Assembly: GCF_023343835.1 (NCBI RefSeq)
Contig: NC_064443.1
Span: 3,968,001 to 4,032,000, forward strand
Reading direction: 5' to 3'
Origin: Lagopus muta
Lineage: Eukaryota > Chordata > Aves > Galliformes > Phasianidae
Length of the DNA stretch: 64,000 nucleotides
Each line of letters begins with the position of its first letter. The first letter of the stretch is position 1. A model generated the notes under the pieces. That model had not been told where the DNA came from. It was given only the letters and a program-made list of their open reading frames with translations, and ran no database searches. The translations under genes and the position numbers were made by a program. Below, one piece after another: positions 37,601-54,065 of this stretch.

Positions 37601-40600
37601 TGTGGTTTAATAAGGAGTAGAAATGGAACACAGCTTGTTTTTCATTTCCAGATCTATATAACGTGTTTTTTGCTCACGTTAAACCCTTGAAAGTTGCATT
37701 GGTCTTGCTATTACAAAATCAGATATGTTCATAGTAGCTTTAATATTAATTAAAATTATTTTCTGTATAGCTACTTATAACCTTTTTATTTGTTTTATTC
37801 AGGAAAAAAGTACAAAAATAGAAGCATCTACATGAGCCAAAAGATTTTTGTGGTGTAGTAGAAACTTCATCTTATCTGAATCAATTGCTACAGAAACTCA
37901 GGCATCCTAATAAGGATCAAAAAGCATCAGATGAGCAGAGCATCCTGAATTCCTAGAAGAGCCCAGAGCATTAGGGAATCAAAATGTAAAACTGTCTCAA
38001 GCAGTTTTCTTTGTGTGCCTTCTGAATTTTGTAGAGGTAGGACAGAAAAAAGGGAAGAGAGTTAACCTTCCTTGTATTGGTATGTCTTCACACTAGGTGT
38101 TTGTGCCTTGAAGATATGGACTGATCAGATGTCCCAGAAGAGTATGAATTAATAGCCTGAATGTGTTCTGCCTGCAGCCAGGGAAGGTGCAGCATGTATT
38201 CATTGTTACGTCTGGGCAATGCTACTGCCGTGCATTTTAGCACCCTGATATATCCTGTGGAAACATGGCTTTTTCTTGGAGGTTCTTTTATCAGCATGGT
38301 CTCCACATGTTAATTTCTTGTCTTTATTGATTTTAGTTTACAAATCTAAATATGATTAGTTTTAGAACATTTGGAACTTCGCACACCTTTCTTTAACTGG
38401 CAGAAACATTTGTCTTCTGCTCACAGTCTACTTCCTACATAGAGCTTTAATGGTTTCCTTAGGGGTTTGGAGATAAAATCTGAATAAGGCAAATGAATTA
38501 TTTTGCTAGGTAACATCATTTTAATGTGGAACTCAGGAGGAATGGCCAGGAAATTTACTTACGGTGAATGGGTTGGAGGTAAGAACTCCAAATGCTTGTG
38601 CAGATCAGGAATGGAGCAGACAGTGCAGAAAAAATCTTCTTGGACATAACTAGATTACTTGAGATTTGTGATGCGGCTAGCCCCTCCATAGAACATGAAG
38701 TATGCTTTAGATAATTAATGAATGTTTTAGTATTAGATACTGGTTTTACTAGGAACGGCCTGCTGATGTTGGTAACTGTGTTTTTTGTCTTACAGTTCAA
38801 CCATTTCACAAGGCTTGCTCCCATCCCATTCACTGTGTTCTTCTCTGGTTTCACGCCATGTGCAGATCTCCCAACAGACTGACAGAAGCAGACGTGAATT
38901 CACGATGAGGAGCACGCAGTACACAAGGTTAGTGCACCAACTGAGATGTAATCGAGAGAACTGTTTTCCTTGCAATAGAGGAGGCTTCCTTGGATTGAAA
39001 AAAGAAAAGGGATAATCAACCTTTTATAAAATTTTGGAAGCTTTATGTTGCAAACTGTGTTGGATTTCAGTATTCACAAGGATCATCAGCTAGCAATTAT
39101 GTTGTAAGCTCTTCAGTTGTCAGATCAAATGGGAATCAGTGCAAGAGTACATAGTGAATAAAATATTTGTCTTTGCATATTTCTAATTTCAAATACTAAG
39201 GAAATCAGCAGTGATTAAATACCTTTTGCATCTGCCAGTCATCTTATAGACTGTTCTTTGGAGCAGTCCCCTTCAGTCTGGTGTTAGTCTATTTGCATCA
39301 GAAAGCTGCTCATGGTATGACTTGCTACAAAGAACACTAGGCAGAGTATCAACAGGGTGACACTGTTCTGATACTTTTAGCACTGGACAATGTATTGGGC
39401 ACACTATATAGAAGTGTAAACTTCCCTGTTGGTGAGGTAAAATTTATTCTACTTGAACATAGAAGACTGTTCCCTCCATGTTATTGTATCATTAGTCACA
39501 TATTTACTGCCCCTTAGCTTCCATCCATTTTTAGAGCTATTTTTAGTAACAAGATGAGAATTCAGTATCACCTTTGATGTTCAAGTGTGTCCTGCTGAGT
39601 CTGCTCAGCCTGGCTGGAATACAGAAAAAACAATGCCTGTTTTGATCCCTGTTGGAATGTAGATGAAAGGTGGGGTAAGGGAGAATCTAAAAACTGAGTT
39701 TGATTTATACAAAGCCAAGTTGGGAAAAATATGAATCTATTCTATCCTTAGTAGATACCAGCTGCATTAAAACCAAAACAAAGTAACAAACAAAACCCTG
39801 ATGCCTCCTAACCTTACTTCTCCCCACTCCCACACCACTGAAAAACGAAAGCAAAAATGTATACACATAAAAAAAGTCCTCCCTTCCCCATCCTTTTGAT
39901 AAAGCAAACCCATGTACATATAGATAGATATGAATTCTTCCACGTTAGCATAATGTTTTACCATAGTTCTACCATTGGCTGTTTTTCATTTCATAGTATA
40001 GTAGAGACCAGCACTCTCCATATGGGTATCAATTAGCAAAGAAAGGACCTCATCCTATGCGTGTCAGATCTGCATATGAAGGTGGCAGAGAATACAGCTA
40101 AGTACATTTGACAGAGCATAGACTGAGGCCCCAACACCCAGTTTTGAGGCACGCATAATTTAAAAGCCAAAATAAAACTTCAGCCATAGAAGAAGTTTGA
40201 ATATGTAGATGTACTTAGGCTACAAGTAGGGTGTAATCAGACTCATTTCTAAAGTCAGGTTAATATAAAAGTTAATATAAAATCTGCCTGTGGGCATTTT
40301 TCTAGAGGTCTTCAGTAAGCATTGGATGACAGTTTTCCTGACAGTGTGATAAACCATGGAGTTGTAAGGTAATGGGGAGAGTTCACAAGGAAGGGCTTGC
40401 TGTCTCCAGGACAGCATCCTCCAGAGTGCTTAAATTAATCCAGGTTTTAAGAGATAGTGGTCCCAAATGCATCTCCAGGGGCTGCAGAACGACATATTGA
40501 TGATCACAGCTGCCACAGAGCACATGGATCTGAGGGAAGATTTGGAATGAAAATGTGAACCATTTTCCAGCTGTGGAGATGAATAATGGAATAGGCTGAA

Positions 40601-40978
40601 CGAACCACAGGACTACATATGTGCGTAGAGATGATTAGAATGGGGGGAGAAAAAGATGACTCCGAAATATTTCATTCAATCTGAAACAGAATGGTTTGTA
40701 TTTTCTTATTTTTCTATTCTTTCTTCCATTTTACACTTATTCAAATCAAATTTTAAGCAAAATGCTGGTTAGAAATGCTTATGTGGGTTGCTTCTACACT
40801 TTCCAGTGTGACTAGAAAGCGCCCATAGCGTGTCCACACCTTCCAAATGTTCCCCCAACATTTCTTTACCCTGTTTTTATTGCCCGTACCCTGCCTGCTC
40901 CCTCTCCCCCAGCTGCAGTTAATGTTATCTGCTTTAAGCTGGCCTCCTTTCTGATGTGCCACACCTGAGCTTGAAGGA
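34691..40978. other. Intergenic DNA upstream of SLC6A11
   Basis: AT-rich and gene-free as far as I can see. Distal regulatory elements of SLC6A11 may lie here but nothing marks them by eye. A faint CR1-like phrase (AATCACAGAATATAAGTC near 35,539) is not enough for a call. Confidence 0.55.
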
Positions 40979-41029
40979 ATGGAGGAGGAGAGGAAAAAAA
41001 AAAAAGGAAAAAGAAGAAAGAGAAGGCAG
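40979..41029 (+). repeat. Polypurine tract at the upstream edge of the SLC6A11 CpG island
   Basis: An almost pure A/G run of about 50 bases with a short A run in the middle. Long purine runs beside promoters can form triplex DNA. It is simple-sequence DNA with no coding meaning; the minus-strand frame through it gives only Phe and Ser runs. Confidence 0.8.
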
Positions 41030-41220
41030 CAAACCAGGCTCCGGGCTGCCGCCTGAGCAAGCAGCGGGCACTGCAGCGCTGCAGGTGTGCGGGGAGCCGC
41101 GGGCCCTCCACGAGCCGTATGCGGGGAGTGCGGGGTTCGCTGCCGCCCGGTGCTCGGCCCCGGCTGTCTTACCGGCGGGCGGGGGAGCGAGTAGCTGGGG
41201 ATGCTCGGGCGGTGATGCCG

Positions 41221-41258
41221 GGAGGAGGGGGAGGAAGAAGAGGAGGAGAAGAGGGGAG
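41221..41258 (+). repeat. GGA-rich polypurine tract inside the SLC6A11 promoter
   Basis: A 38-base uninterrupted purine run built of GGA and GAA units with several G pairs and G quartets, about 100 bases before the presumed start of transcription. It could form a G-quadruplex or triplex on the + strand. Confidence 0.8.
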
Positions 41259-41329
41259 CCACTGGGACAGCCTGAAGTGGGCGGAGGGGAGAGGCGGGTG
41301 TTATACCGTCGCTCGGGGGAAGGCTGAGC

Positions 41330-41614
41330 GTTTGCAAATTGCGGCTCCGAGGCTCGGGGCGCATCCTATCGCCGCCGGCCGGCCGGGCGGCAGCCGCAGC
41401 GCAGGACGAGGCTTCCCGGCTCCCCGATCTCCTCGCGCTGCCCGCGCTATCCCCGTCGTCCCCGCCTCTGCCTCCGGCTGCCCTCAGCTGCTGTGCCCCT
41501 CGCCTCCTGTGCAACAGAGAGGAGAACGGCAGCACGCGGAGGTGCGCTCGGAGCCGAGTGTCGGCTAGAGAGCCAGTCCCTCTCCCAACCGCGCAGACAT
41601 AAGCAGAACCCTGG
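41330..41614 (+). other. SLC6A11: SLC6A11 exon 1, non-coding 5' UTR (start approximate)
   Basis: The right edge is set by a strong splice donor (CTGG then GTGAGT, with GT at 41615-41616). The left edge is a guess: a weak TATA-like TTATACC lies at 41301-41307, which would place the start near 41,330, but CpG-island promoters often use scattered starts. There is no ATG between about 41,300 and 41,614, so scanning ribosomes would reach the ATG in exon 2 first, as expected of a leader exon. The exon is very GC-rich. A transcript is needed to fix the start and to confirm that this donor joins the acceptor at 42086. Confidence 0.7.
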
Positions 41615-42086
41615 GTGAGTAGTCTGGGAGATTCCCTGCTTCTCCAGGCAGGCCAGAACCGATCAGGCCCCTTCAGCACATCCCTTTCTTCCTTCCTTCT
41701 TGTTCTTATGCCTGGAACGGGCAGGAGATCCCTGTCCTCTGTGAGGTTAGTCAAACTCATGTACCTGCTTGGTGAAGGATTTTTAAAAGGTTTTACTACC
41801 CAGCCATTAGAATAACATTCTACTATGACTGTCCCAACTTGAAAACCTTTCTACTTTCATGTATGAAATTTTCTTCCTTTTTTTTTTTTTTTAATCTTTT
41901 TTATTAAAAAAGTTTCTCATCTTTTACAACTTTTTTGGCCTTATGGAATTGCCCTGTTCACTTTCACCTGTAAATTTATGTAGGTAACACATAATTTGAA
42001 GCTAATGATATGCTAAGGAGTTTCTTAGTCCTTGAGTGTTGTAATTAACAAGTGATATCTGCATATTTTTCTTTTGCTTTCTTCAG
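41615..42086 (+). other. SLC6A11: SLC6A11 intron 1
   Basis: A 472-bp intron between the non-coding exon 1 and the start-codon exon, with GTGAGT at the donor and TTCTTCAG at the acceptor. It holds a T-rich stretch near 41,876-41,903 and no recognisable repeat. Confidence 0.75.
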
Positions 42087-42097
42087 GCTGAACAGCC

Positions 42098-46829
<4,732 letters not shown>

Positions 46830-48845
46830 GTAAGTGCACATAAACAATCTGACTGTTCATCATCTTCCAATTTTTTTTTGTTTACAGGTTATTAGGTATT
46901 TTATAAACTGATAGTACTTAGTGATATGAGTTCAGCTGTAAATTTTCTCATATAGTCAAAAGATTCAAGATGAGAAGTTTTAACTCTTTTTAGAGGATTC
47001 AAGGAAAAGAATTCTATATTCTGAAAGAACATAGAACAAAGTGTGCCACTTACTTGGGATCTTGGCTCCTGCTGCTGGAGGAAAGAACCTCAAATACATA
47101 CTAATGAGGCAGAGGTGAAAGAGGATGATTTTAAGTGTTTCTTGTTGTTTGATGGTGGTTGTTTTGTTGGGTTGTTTTTTTGTTTTGTTTTTGTTTTCCC
47201 AGGGTGTTTGCTCTCTTTTCTTCCATAACAGTTGCATCTTCATCTGAGCTAACTAATATTTTGGAGTCTGTACATCATTATATTTGAATGGACTGTGTTC
47301 GTTTTTCAGTTAGAAAAAGAAAGCTTAACACTCTTGCGTCTCCTTGATTCTGGTTTCTAGTTAGAGTGATAAAGAATTATGTCTTCACAAAATACGGACT
47401 GCTTTTGTGATGACACATTTTTTCTTACTATAAATATTTAATTAGTACATGTGTAGCTGCATACTTGTTCTTTGCAAGGCACAGTTTGTATTAAGACAGT
47501 CACAGAACTAGATTTTTACTTTAATGTTAAAGTAGCTCTTCTTAATTTAAAGGAGTGTATTACAGAGTTTCTGGTTACTAAATATTCTTGAGAGCCCATT
47601 CTAATTACCAATTTATTATTCGGAAAAGCCTTATTGTGGGACTGCAGTTACAGTTGTTTTGTTGTTTGTTTGTTTGTTTTTTTTCCCAAACTGCAATAGT
47701 TACCTTTTCAAAGGGCTATAAGTTAAGACTGTTCTCCAAGGGAGAACTCTGCATTTGGCATCATTTTCTTGAACAGTAGCATATGCTTTTGTCTTTGCCT
47801 CTGGTCCGCCTAGTCTTGCTAAATAAGTTATCTTAGTCTTAGCAGATGGTAGTTATTGTTTCAGTAAATAATGTATTAAAACAATATTAAATTGTACAAG
47901 TTTTCATGTTTCTTTTCTGTTAAAATCAGAATAACCTAAGCACTCAGTCTGCTAAATTACAATATGCCTACTCTATCCACTTCCCAGGTAATCTTTATAA
48001 TAAAGAAGATTTTCTTACGTGGCACCTCTTATTTCTATGACTTCATTTTAACACAAATTATGGTTCTTTAGGACAGCTGAAACTGAACTTTTTTTTTTTA
48101 ATTTAAGGGGCATAGCTAGAGTAAATGAACAAAGTATTTTCTCCAGTACTAGCCTTATTTGCTCACTGTTTTTATTTACTTATTCAATTATACTCAAAAC
48201 TTGGCAACTGTAAGTATCTCCAGCTATCTAAGGAAGCAGGCAATGTTCAGTTGATTTCTAAGGAGGGCACAAGCTGAGTTCTTATCTCCCTGTGTGTCTA
48301 GGTGTTCTGTTTGCTGTTCTGTTTTTTGTTTAGTATTTCTGTAGTATGGTTTTTGGGAGATTGTCTGATTTTCGATGTCAAAGTTATTGCAACCTATGTA
48401 CAGGAGCATTTCAAATGCATTCTTTCTCAGAATTCTCTAAAAATGAAGCTGAAAAAGATTATGTAGCTGAACTTGGATTCCTGTTACAGTACATTTTGAA
48501 TCCTTCAAATTCTGGATGTATTTGACTACCTGAGTTAGGCTGAGTTAGGAATGAGTTATGAAACCATAAAGGCTGATAATCAGATTAACTTTTTCTCTAA
48601 CGTCTGTTACAATCGTGTATGAAAATGCACATTCTGGACTTCTTGAAGTCATTAAAAAAAAAACCCTCTGAACCACTTCTTGTTATGTATTAGTTTTTTT
48701 GTTGTTCTGTGGAAAAGCTTTTCATAATATTAACAGTTTTTACTGACCAAAGTAGCTTATGATATTAAACTTATCTGCTTTTGGTGCCCAAGCAAAAGTG
48801 GTGCTTGACTTTCCATCCTTGAAAACTGAATATATCTACAGCTAG

Positions 48846-50040
48846 GTCAGGTTGCTCAAAGCCCAGTCCTGCCTGATCTTGAATGTCTCTGGGGGCAGAG
48901 CATCCACTGTCTCTCTGGGCAACCTGTGCATCACTGTGTTTATTGCATGTATAAAAATGAACAAAAAATAGCCCACCTTCTTCCTTATGTCCAATCTACA
49001 TCTTTCCTTAGTTTGAAACCGTTTCCTCTTTTTCTGTCACAGCAGACCCTGCTAAAGGGTCTCTCCTTTCTTGCAGCCCTACTTCCCCCCTCTTCTCCCC
49101 CCCACTCCCCCCCTGCGTTTGACTACTGAAAGGCTATTCTCAGTTCTCCCTGGAGCTTTCTCATCTCCAGGCTGAACAGCCCTAGCTCCTTCAGCCTAGC
49201 CTCATGGAGGAGTTGTTCCATCCCTTGGATTATTTTCATGGTCCTCCTCTGGACTCCCTCCACCAGTGCTATGTTTCTAATGTACTGAGGACTCCTCACC
49301 TGGACAGAGGTGAAGTCCAACTAGAGCCGAGAAGAAGGGCAGGATCACCTGTCTCATTCAGCTGGTCATACTTCTTTTCATGCATTTGGTTTTCTGGGCT
49401 GCAAAGGCATATTGCTGACTCATGTCCAACTTCCCATCCATCCACCAGTACCCTCAAGTCTGTTTTGGCAGAGCTATGCTCTATCCTTACATCTCCCAGC
49501 CTGAATTGATAGCTGGGATTGCCACGATCCAAGTGCGAACCTTGTACTTGGAGTTACTGAATCTCACAAGGTTCACCTGGGCCCATTGCTCAGCCTGTCT
49601 AGATCTCTCTGGATGGCATCCTGTCCCTCAGGCTTGTTGACTGCACCACACAGCTTGGTGTCATCTGCACCAATGATCCTGCTGTCAGTGTCATTGTTGA
49701 AGTTGGTAAAATGTACTGATCCCAGTACTGACCCCTGGCTGACCCCACTTATCACTGATCTCCATTCAGACAGTGAACCACTGACCACCACTCTGGGTAC
49801 AATCTTGCAACTGGTTCTTCATCCATCAAACCCTCCATCTGTCAAACTCATATCTTCCTAAACTGGAGAGAAAGATGTTGTGTGGAACCACATTAAAGGC
49901 CTTACTGAAGTTCTGTTATGCTTATACAGAAGTCCACGAAGGTGATCAGGTATGACTTGCCCTTGTTGAAGCCATGATGGTTGTCTTATACCACCTCCCT
50001 CTGTTCCCTATCTTCCATGATAATTCCCTTGTTAAAATTT
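48846..50040 (-). mobile_element. CR1 LINE, 5'-truncated and broken, with ORF2 reverse-transcriptase remnants
   Basis: Read on the minus strand from about 50,040 down, the segment follows the order of CR1 ORF2. First comes a block like HGFNKGKS (near 49,950), then GVSQGSVLG (about 49,750) and ADDTKLCGAV (about 49,670), the catalytic region of the reverse transcriptase. Next are DLRVLVDG and MSQQ (about 49,440 to 49,400), VQRRTMKIIQGMEQL (about 49,240) and ELGLFSLEMRKLQGEL (about 49,170). The 3' region typical of CR1 follows, near 49,060 to 48,850. The frame shifts several times and the block between HGFNKGKS and the QGS motif is shortened, so it is a dead copy. The usual 3' end repeat of CR1 is not clear, so the last bases may be lost. 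It sits antisense in SLC6A11 intron 5. Confidence 0.9.
49573..49791 (-). pseudogene. Remnant of CR1 ORF2 (reverse-transcriptase core)
   Basis: A 72-codon open stretch inside the larger CR1 copy. It keeps the QGSVLG turn and a degraded form of the FADD catalytic box (here GADDTKL, with both aspartates present but Phe lost). The linker between the two boxes is shortened and the frame is broken on either side, so no working enzyme can be made. Confidence 0.85.
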
Positions 50041-53000
50041 AAGAAGGTACACTGTTGCATGAGTTTCAAATTCAGAATGGATATGATAAACTAGTTGAGA
50101 AGGGGAAGAACAAACTTCACATACTGGGATTGGCTTTGCACAAAAATGACCACATGGAACTAAATTTTATAATTCAGATACATCAGGTACAGTAGAGCTC
50201 TGTGCTTAAAAATATACAGTGCAGATCACAGAGTAATTATTATGTAATAAATGTATCACCAGGCTAGTTAATTTGTGCAGTAAGTCAACCTGCAGGTAAC
50301 TGTTTCCAGAAATGTTAGCTAAAAGCTTAGCTAAAAGTCTTGTTCACATGATATTATTTCACTCCTTTATAAATGCTAGTGTCAATAATCATAAGTTTAT
50401 TGAAAGATTCTTCTAAAAATGAAGTTAAAAGAAAGTTGATGGGCTAAACTGGACAGGGCAGATGCTAGCTGTTAATTTCAGAACTCAGAGATAGTGATGA
50501 AGCTTTTCACACTGCAATAACCAATCGCAGGACTGAATTGATTTGCATAATGACTAGATTTCTTGCAGTTACATTACTTGATGCCTGTGGAGGATGGGGG
50601 AGGCGCTAGTTTTCTTCTGAACAAGATCACTATTCAGATCCTTCTGTACATTTTGCTTTTTGCCGTGTTGAAACTGCAATTCAAACTTCTCTAAGTTATG
50701 GTCACGATAAACACAATTTATTATGGAAAGGGCTAGCTGGGGTAAAAAGTTTTTTGAACTATTAGCATCTATTCTTGAGACAATTTATGAATCAGAGTGG
50801 TAATTATTGTGAGTAGTCATCTAATTTCAAGTAGAATCGAATAATGCATTTGTTAATTGTCAAGCTGATGTTTTTCTTTGGTAAGCATATAACCTCACTA
50901 CAGTCTCCAATTGTACTCACAGTATCTTCAGACATTTTAATTGTTCTAATTTAAAAACTAACAAAAAAGAAAAAAAAAAAAAAGCAAAAGGTACCCCTTC
51001 ATTCTTGGAGACTGGAGAGGAAGAAACCTATGAACTGCATGAGTTATCAGTGCCATGTGTTTTCTTCAGGCCAATTGCTCCAAGAGTTAATCACAATGAG
51101 GAATACAGCGGTTGCTATGTATTGCACAGCAGACTAGACTGGCATTCTGTAAATGCCAGCAGAGGTTAGTAGCAGGGCACAAGCTGGATTTGTGTGTGCA
51201 TAAATGAATGCACAAATCCCAGAAGGGATGTCTTCAAGAGTGTCTTTGGAAAGGAGTAAATTTTTTCTTTTCTCCTTCCTTTAGTACTGTTATGTCTTTT
51301 CCATCACTTAGACTGGAAGTCCCAGCCCTTTTTGTTTATGACTGGAAGCAAACTCAAATCCATAGGTGTTTTGAGGACTGCAAGTAACGATTTCAGCCTC
51401 TCTGCTGAAATGTTTTTAGCTTTTATTACTTCTGTGGTCTTGACCATTCCTAAAACTATCACTGCAGTCAAATAGCAGCTTGTTCAAATGCAGTAAAAAC
51501 GAAGAGAATGTTTTGCAGTATTACAAGGCTACGAAGGCATGTGGGCTAACAGTTATCTTCCTTCAGGTCTGTCCAAAGGGTACTGTCTCCTTGTTACTCT
51601 AGCAGGTACAAAGTTACTTCCTCTGATAGTTTAACATTCTCTACCAGCTTTGATGGCAGGGTCATGCAGTAGATGAAAACTTAATTCATGTCTAGGATGG
51701 ATTGTTTGTTTACATTATTTAAAAAAAAGAAAAAAGCAAACCAAACTGTGGAGATAAGTATTGCAATAGGTCCTTAATATTTTCCTTTTCTTATATGTAA
51801 ATAACTCTCATTGTAAGAGCAAGGATTGTTAATTTTTTTTTTTTTTTAACAGTGTAATTAATAATTACTTGTAGCTTTGCGGCCATAATGGCCTGATGCT
51901 GCTGAAGGAGCAGCATGCAAAGTCTGGGGGATTAGATTCACTTTACTTGCTCTCCTGCGTAGTTAAAAACGTCTATCCCTGTTAGTGTCTGTTTTAAGAC
52001 TTAATTTGAGTTAGCTGACTTGTCATTGACTTCAGCTATCAGTGTTGACAACTCTGGGAAAAAATCAGGAGCTTAAGGAGGATTTCTTACCTTCCTTAAA
52101 AAGATTTGGTAATTTAGGTTATTGATTATTTTCACATTCCATATGCATATACAGTTTTCAAAAGTAAGCAACTGAATTGACCAAAACTCAATTTTTAAAC
52201 TTCAAACTCATTTTACAAAGGACAGACGAGAGTCTGAAATTTCTTTCATTTAATACTGGTGCCCAGGATTCAGAGACTGTCCAGTTAATTACTGTTTTTC
52301 ATCTCATCCTGGAAGACCAGCCTGATAAAAGATTTAAAAAATAAAAATAATAAATTTGAAGGTATGCCACAGGTAGGTTTTTTTGTACAAATCTTAAACA
52401 GTAAATAGCATAAGCTGCAGTAATAATAGTGTTGATCATTTTGGGTATGTTAAAGCAGACCTATGAAAGAGATAGGTAGCCACAGATGGGTCTAACTTTA
52501 TAGCCAGGGAAGTAGTATAGAGATTAGAAAATAAACTATTCCATTGTGCTGTGTGTTTCCTTAGGTGGGGAAGCTGTCTGGTAGGTATAGGGGACAGCAA
52601 CTGTATCTTTGTGCTCCTTTGAATGTTATTCCGGTCTGCCACCGTGGACAGGAATTTGAGATTTCTTGTGCCTGGGAAGGGAGCTGGACAGACAGAGAAC
52701 CCACGGTTTTGTGGTTGATTCCACCTCAATAGTTTTTTATTGGCTGTATGACAACAACTTAGTCCTCTGCTAAAGAGGGTCTAGTTGTTGTCCTGTCATT
52801 CTCTGAAGGGAGTGACACATCCTTAGCGTTTCCAAGTAAAAAACCTTTTTTTTTTTTTTTGTTTAGGGGAAAAGAAAAGGATTTGTTCTCAGCAAAAAGG
52901 AGAAGGCACAAACCCTTTCCTTGAAAAGTCAAAAAGAGTTTTTCCTGTTTCATTCAGTCTGCAACTGACTGCAAGAGTCACATTGTGCTTAATCCCCCCT

Positions 53001-53914
53001 ATCCTATGAAAAGTCATTAACAAGTTGGGCTCAATCCTGCAGTGCTCAGTACCCAGAGACCTTCAGCACCTCTCAGAACCAGACCCTTTGTGCATGTCTT
53101 GTCGAAGAACACTGAGCTGTGCCAGACTTGCTTGTTCCAGTTTAGTTCAAGAGAGGCCATGTGAAAACAGCTTTTTGTTTGGATTCGCATGAGCTCTTCA
53201 TCTGGTTTTGCCTCAGAACCACAAATTCTGCCTGATTTCAGTTGAAAGAAGGAAATGGGGTAGGTCTCAAAGTGCTAAGCCAAGGGTAAATGTTAGCCTA
53301 ATCCAGACAGATGAATTTTCCCTTGATTTTGATTTTTATCTGGAATGTTTTGTGTAACATTTCAAACACACAGAAAAAATTACCTCAAAGTCATGTACTT
53401 GAATAGTACAAAATGCCAGAAGTAAGACTGTGCTACTGTAAGTTGATGTTTTATATGAATTTGATTATTTTTAGTTAAAGAAACACATAATATTCTTTTC
53501 AGTAGAACTGAAAAGGATGGATAGGAAGAAAATGCCATCTTGGTATTCTGTATTTTGTTATTGTTCTCTTTGTTCATTTTCCTATATTCTGTAATCTGTT
53601 GACGAAGATATTGATTTAATCAAGGCTTTTTAGGGTGCCTTTGCAATCATAGATTTCTTGATTACCTTCACATTCATTTATCTTCATAAAATCTATGTAG
53701 GATCTAATTATTCCCACTTTACAGAAGGGGCTCTGAGCTACAGAGAGTGCAGAAGTGCTTAAGTGTCAGAGGTCTGATAATTGTTATTTAATGTTCTTTA
53801 TTGTAGAATAAATTGCTGTAAATTAGCTGTGCTAGTTTTAATTCAGTTAAGAAGAAAAATGAATGTACATGAGTCAGTGGTTCAAATGTTCTCCCTGTGT
53901 ATGCAAATAACAAT

Positions 53915-54065
53915 ACTTGAGTTTGGAACGGACCTTTGGAGGTCATCTTGTCTGACCACCTAGTGAAGCACAGCCACCTGGGGCAGGTTGGCCATGACCA
54001 CGTGCAGGTCATTTTTCAATAACTCCAAGGAAGGAAACTCTGCAACATCTCTAGGCAATGCTGTG
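53915..54065 (-). mobile_element. CR1 LINE 3' fragment in SLC6A11 intron 5
   Basis: Begins TTGAGTTTGGAACGGACC, then a GGAGGTCATCTTGTC block, and ends with TCCAAGGAAGGAAACTCTGC and a CTCTAGGCAATGCTGTG block. This is CR1 3' sequence on the minus strand; the end repeat itself is missing or worn. Confidence 0.8.

Larger units (their letters stand above)
41036..41614 (+). promoter_or_regulatory. SLC6A11: CpG-island promoter of SLC6A11
   Basis: The base composition switches abruptly here from AT-rich to very GC- and CpG-rich, with many CGG, GCGC and CCGCCGG steps, just upstream of and over the non-coding exon 1. Visible motifs are GC boxes (GGGCGG types near 41,210 and 41,280), a weak TATA-like TTATACC at 41301-41307 and an octamer-like TTTGCAAAT near 41,331. 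A 335-codon frame antisense to this island (40753-41760) is rich in Arg, Pro and Ser, as GC-rich DNA gives by chance. I do not call it a gene. Confidence 0.8.

Noticed and set aside
41119..41602. Plus-strand frames of 149 and 87 codons over the CpG island
   Set aside because: They are low-complexity Arg, Gly and Pro sequences in the promoter and leader exon. The true start is shown by homology in exon 2.
40753..41760. 335-codon minus-strand open frame antisense to the SLC6A11 promoter
   Set aside because: It lies over the CpG island, is rich in Arg, Ser and Pro as GC-rich DNA gives by chance, contains no domain and overlaps the 5' exon of a real gene.
49204..49861. Plus-strand frames of 72 to 101 codons
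   Set aside because: They are the opposite strand of a CR1 reverse-transcriptase remnant, whose homologous reading is on the minus strand.
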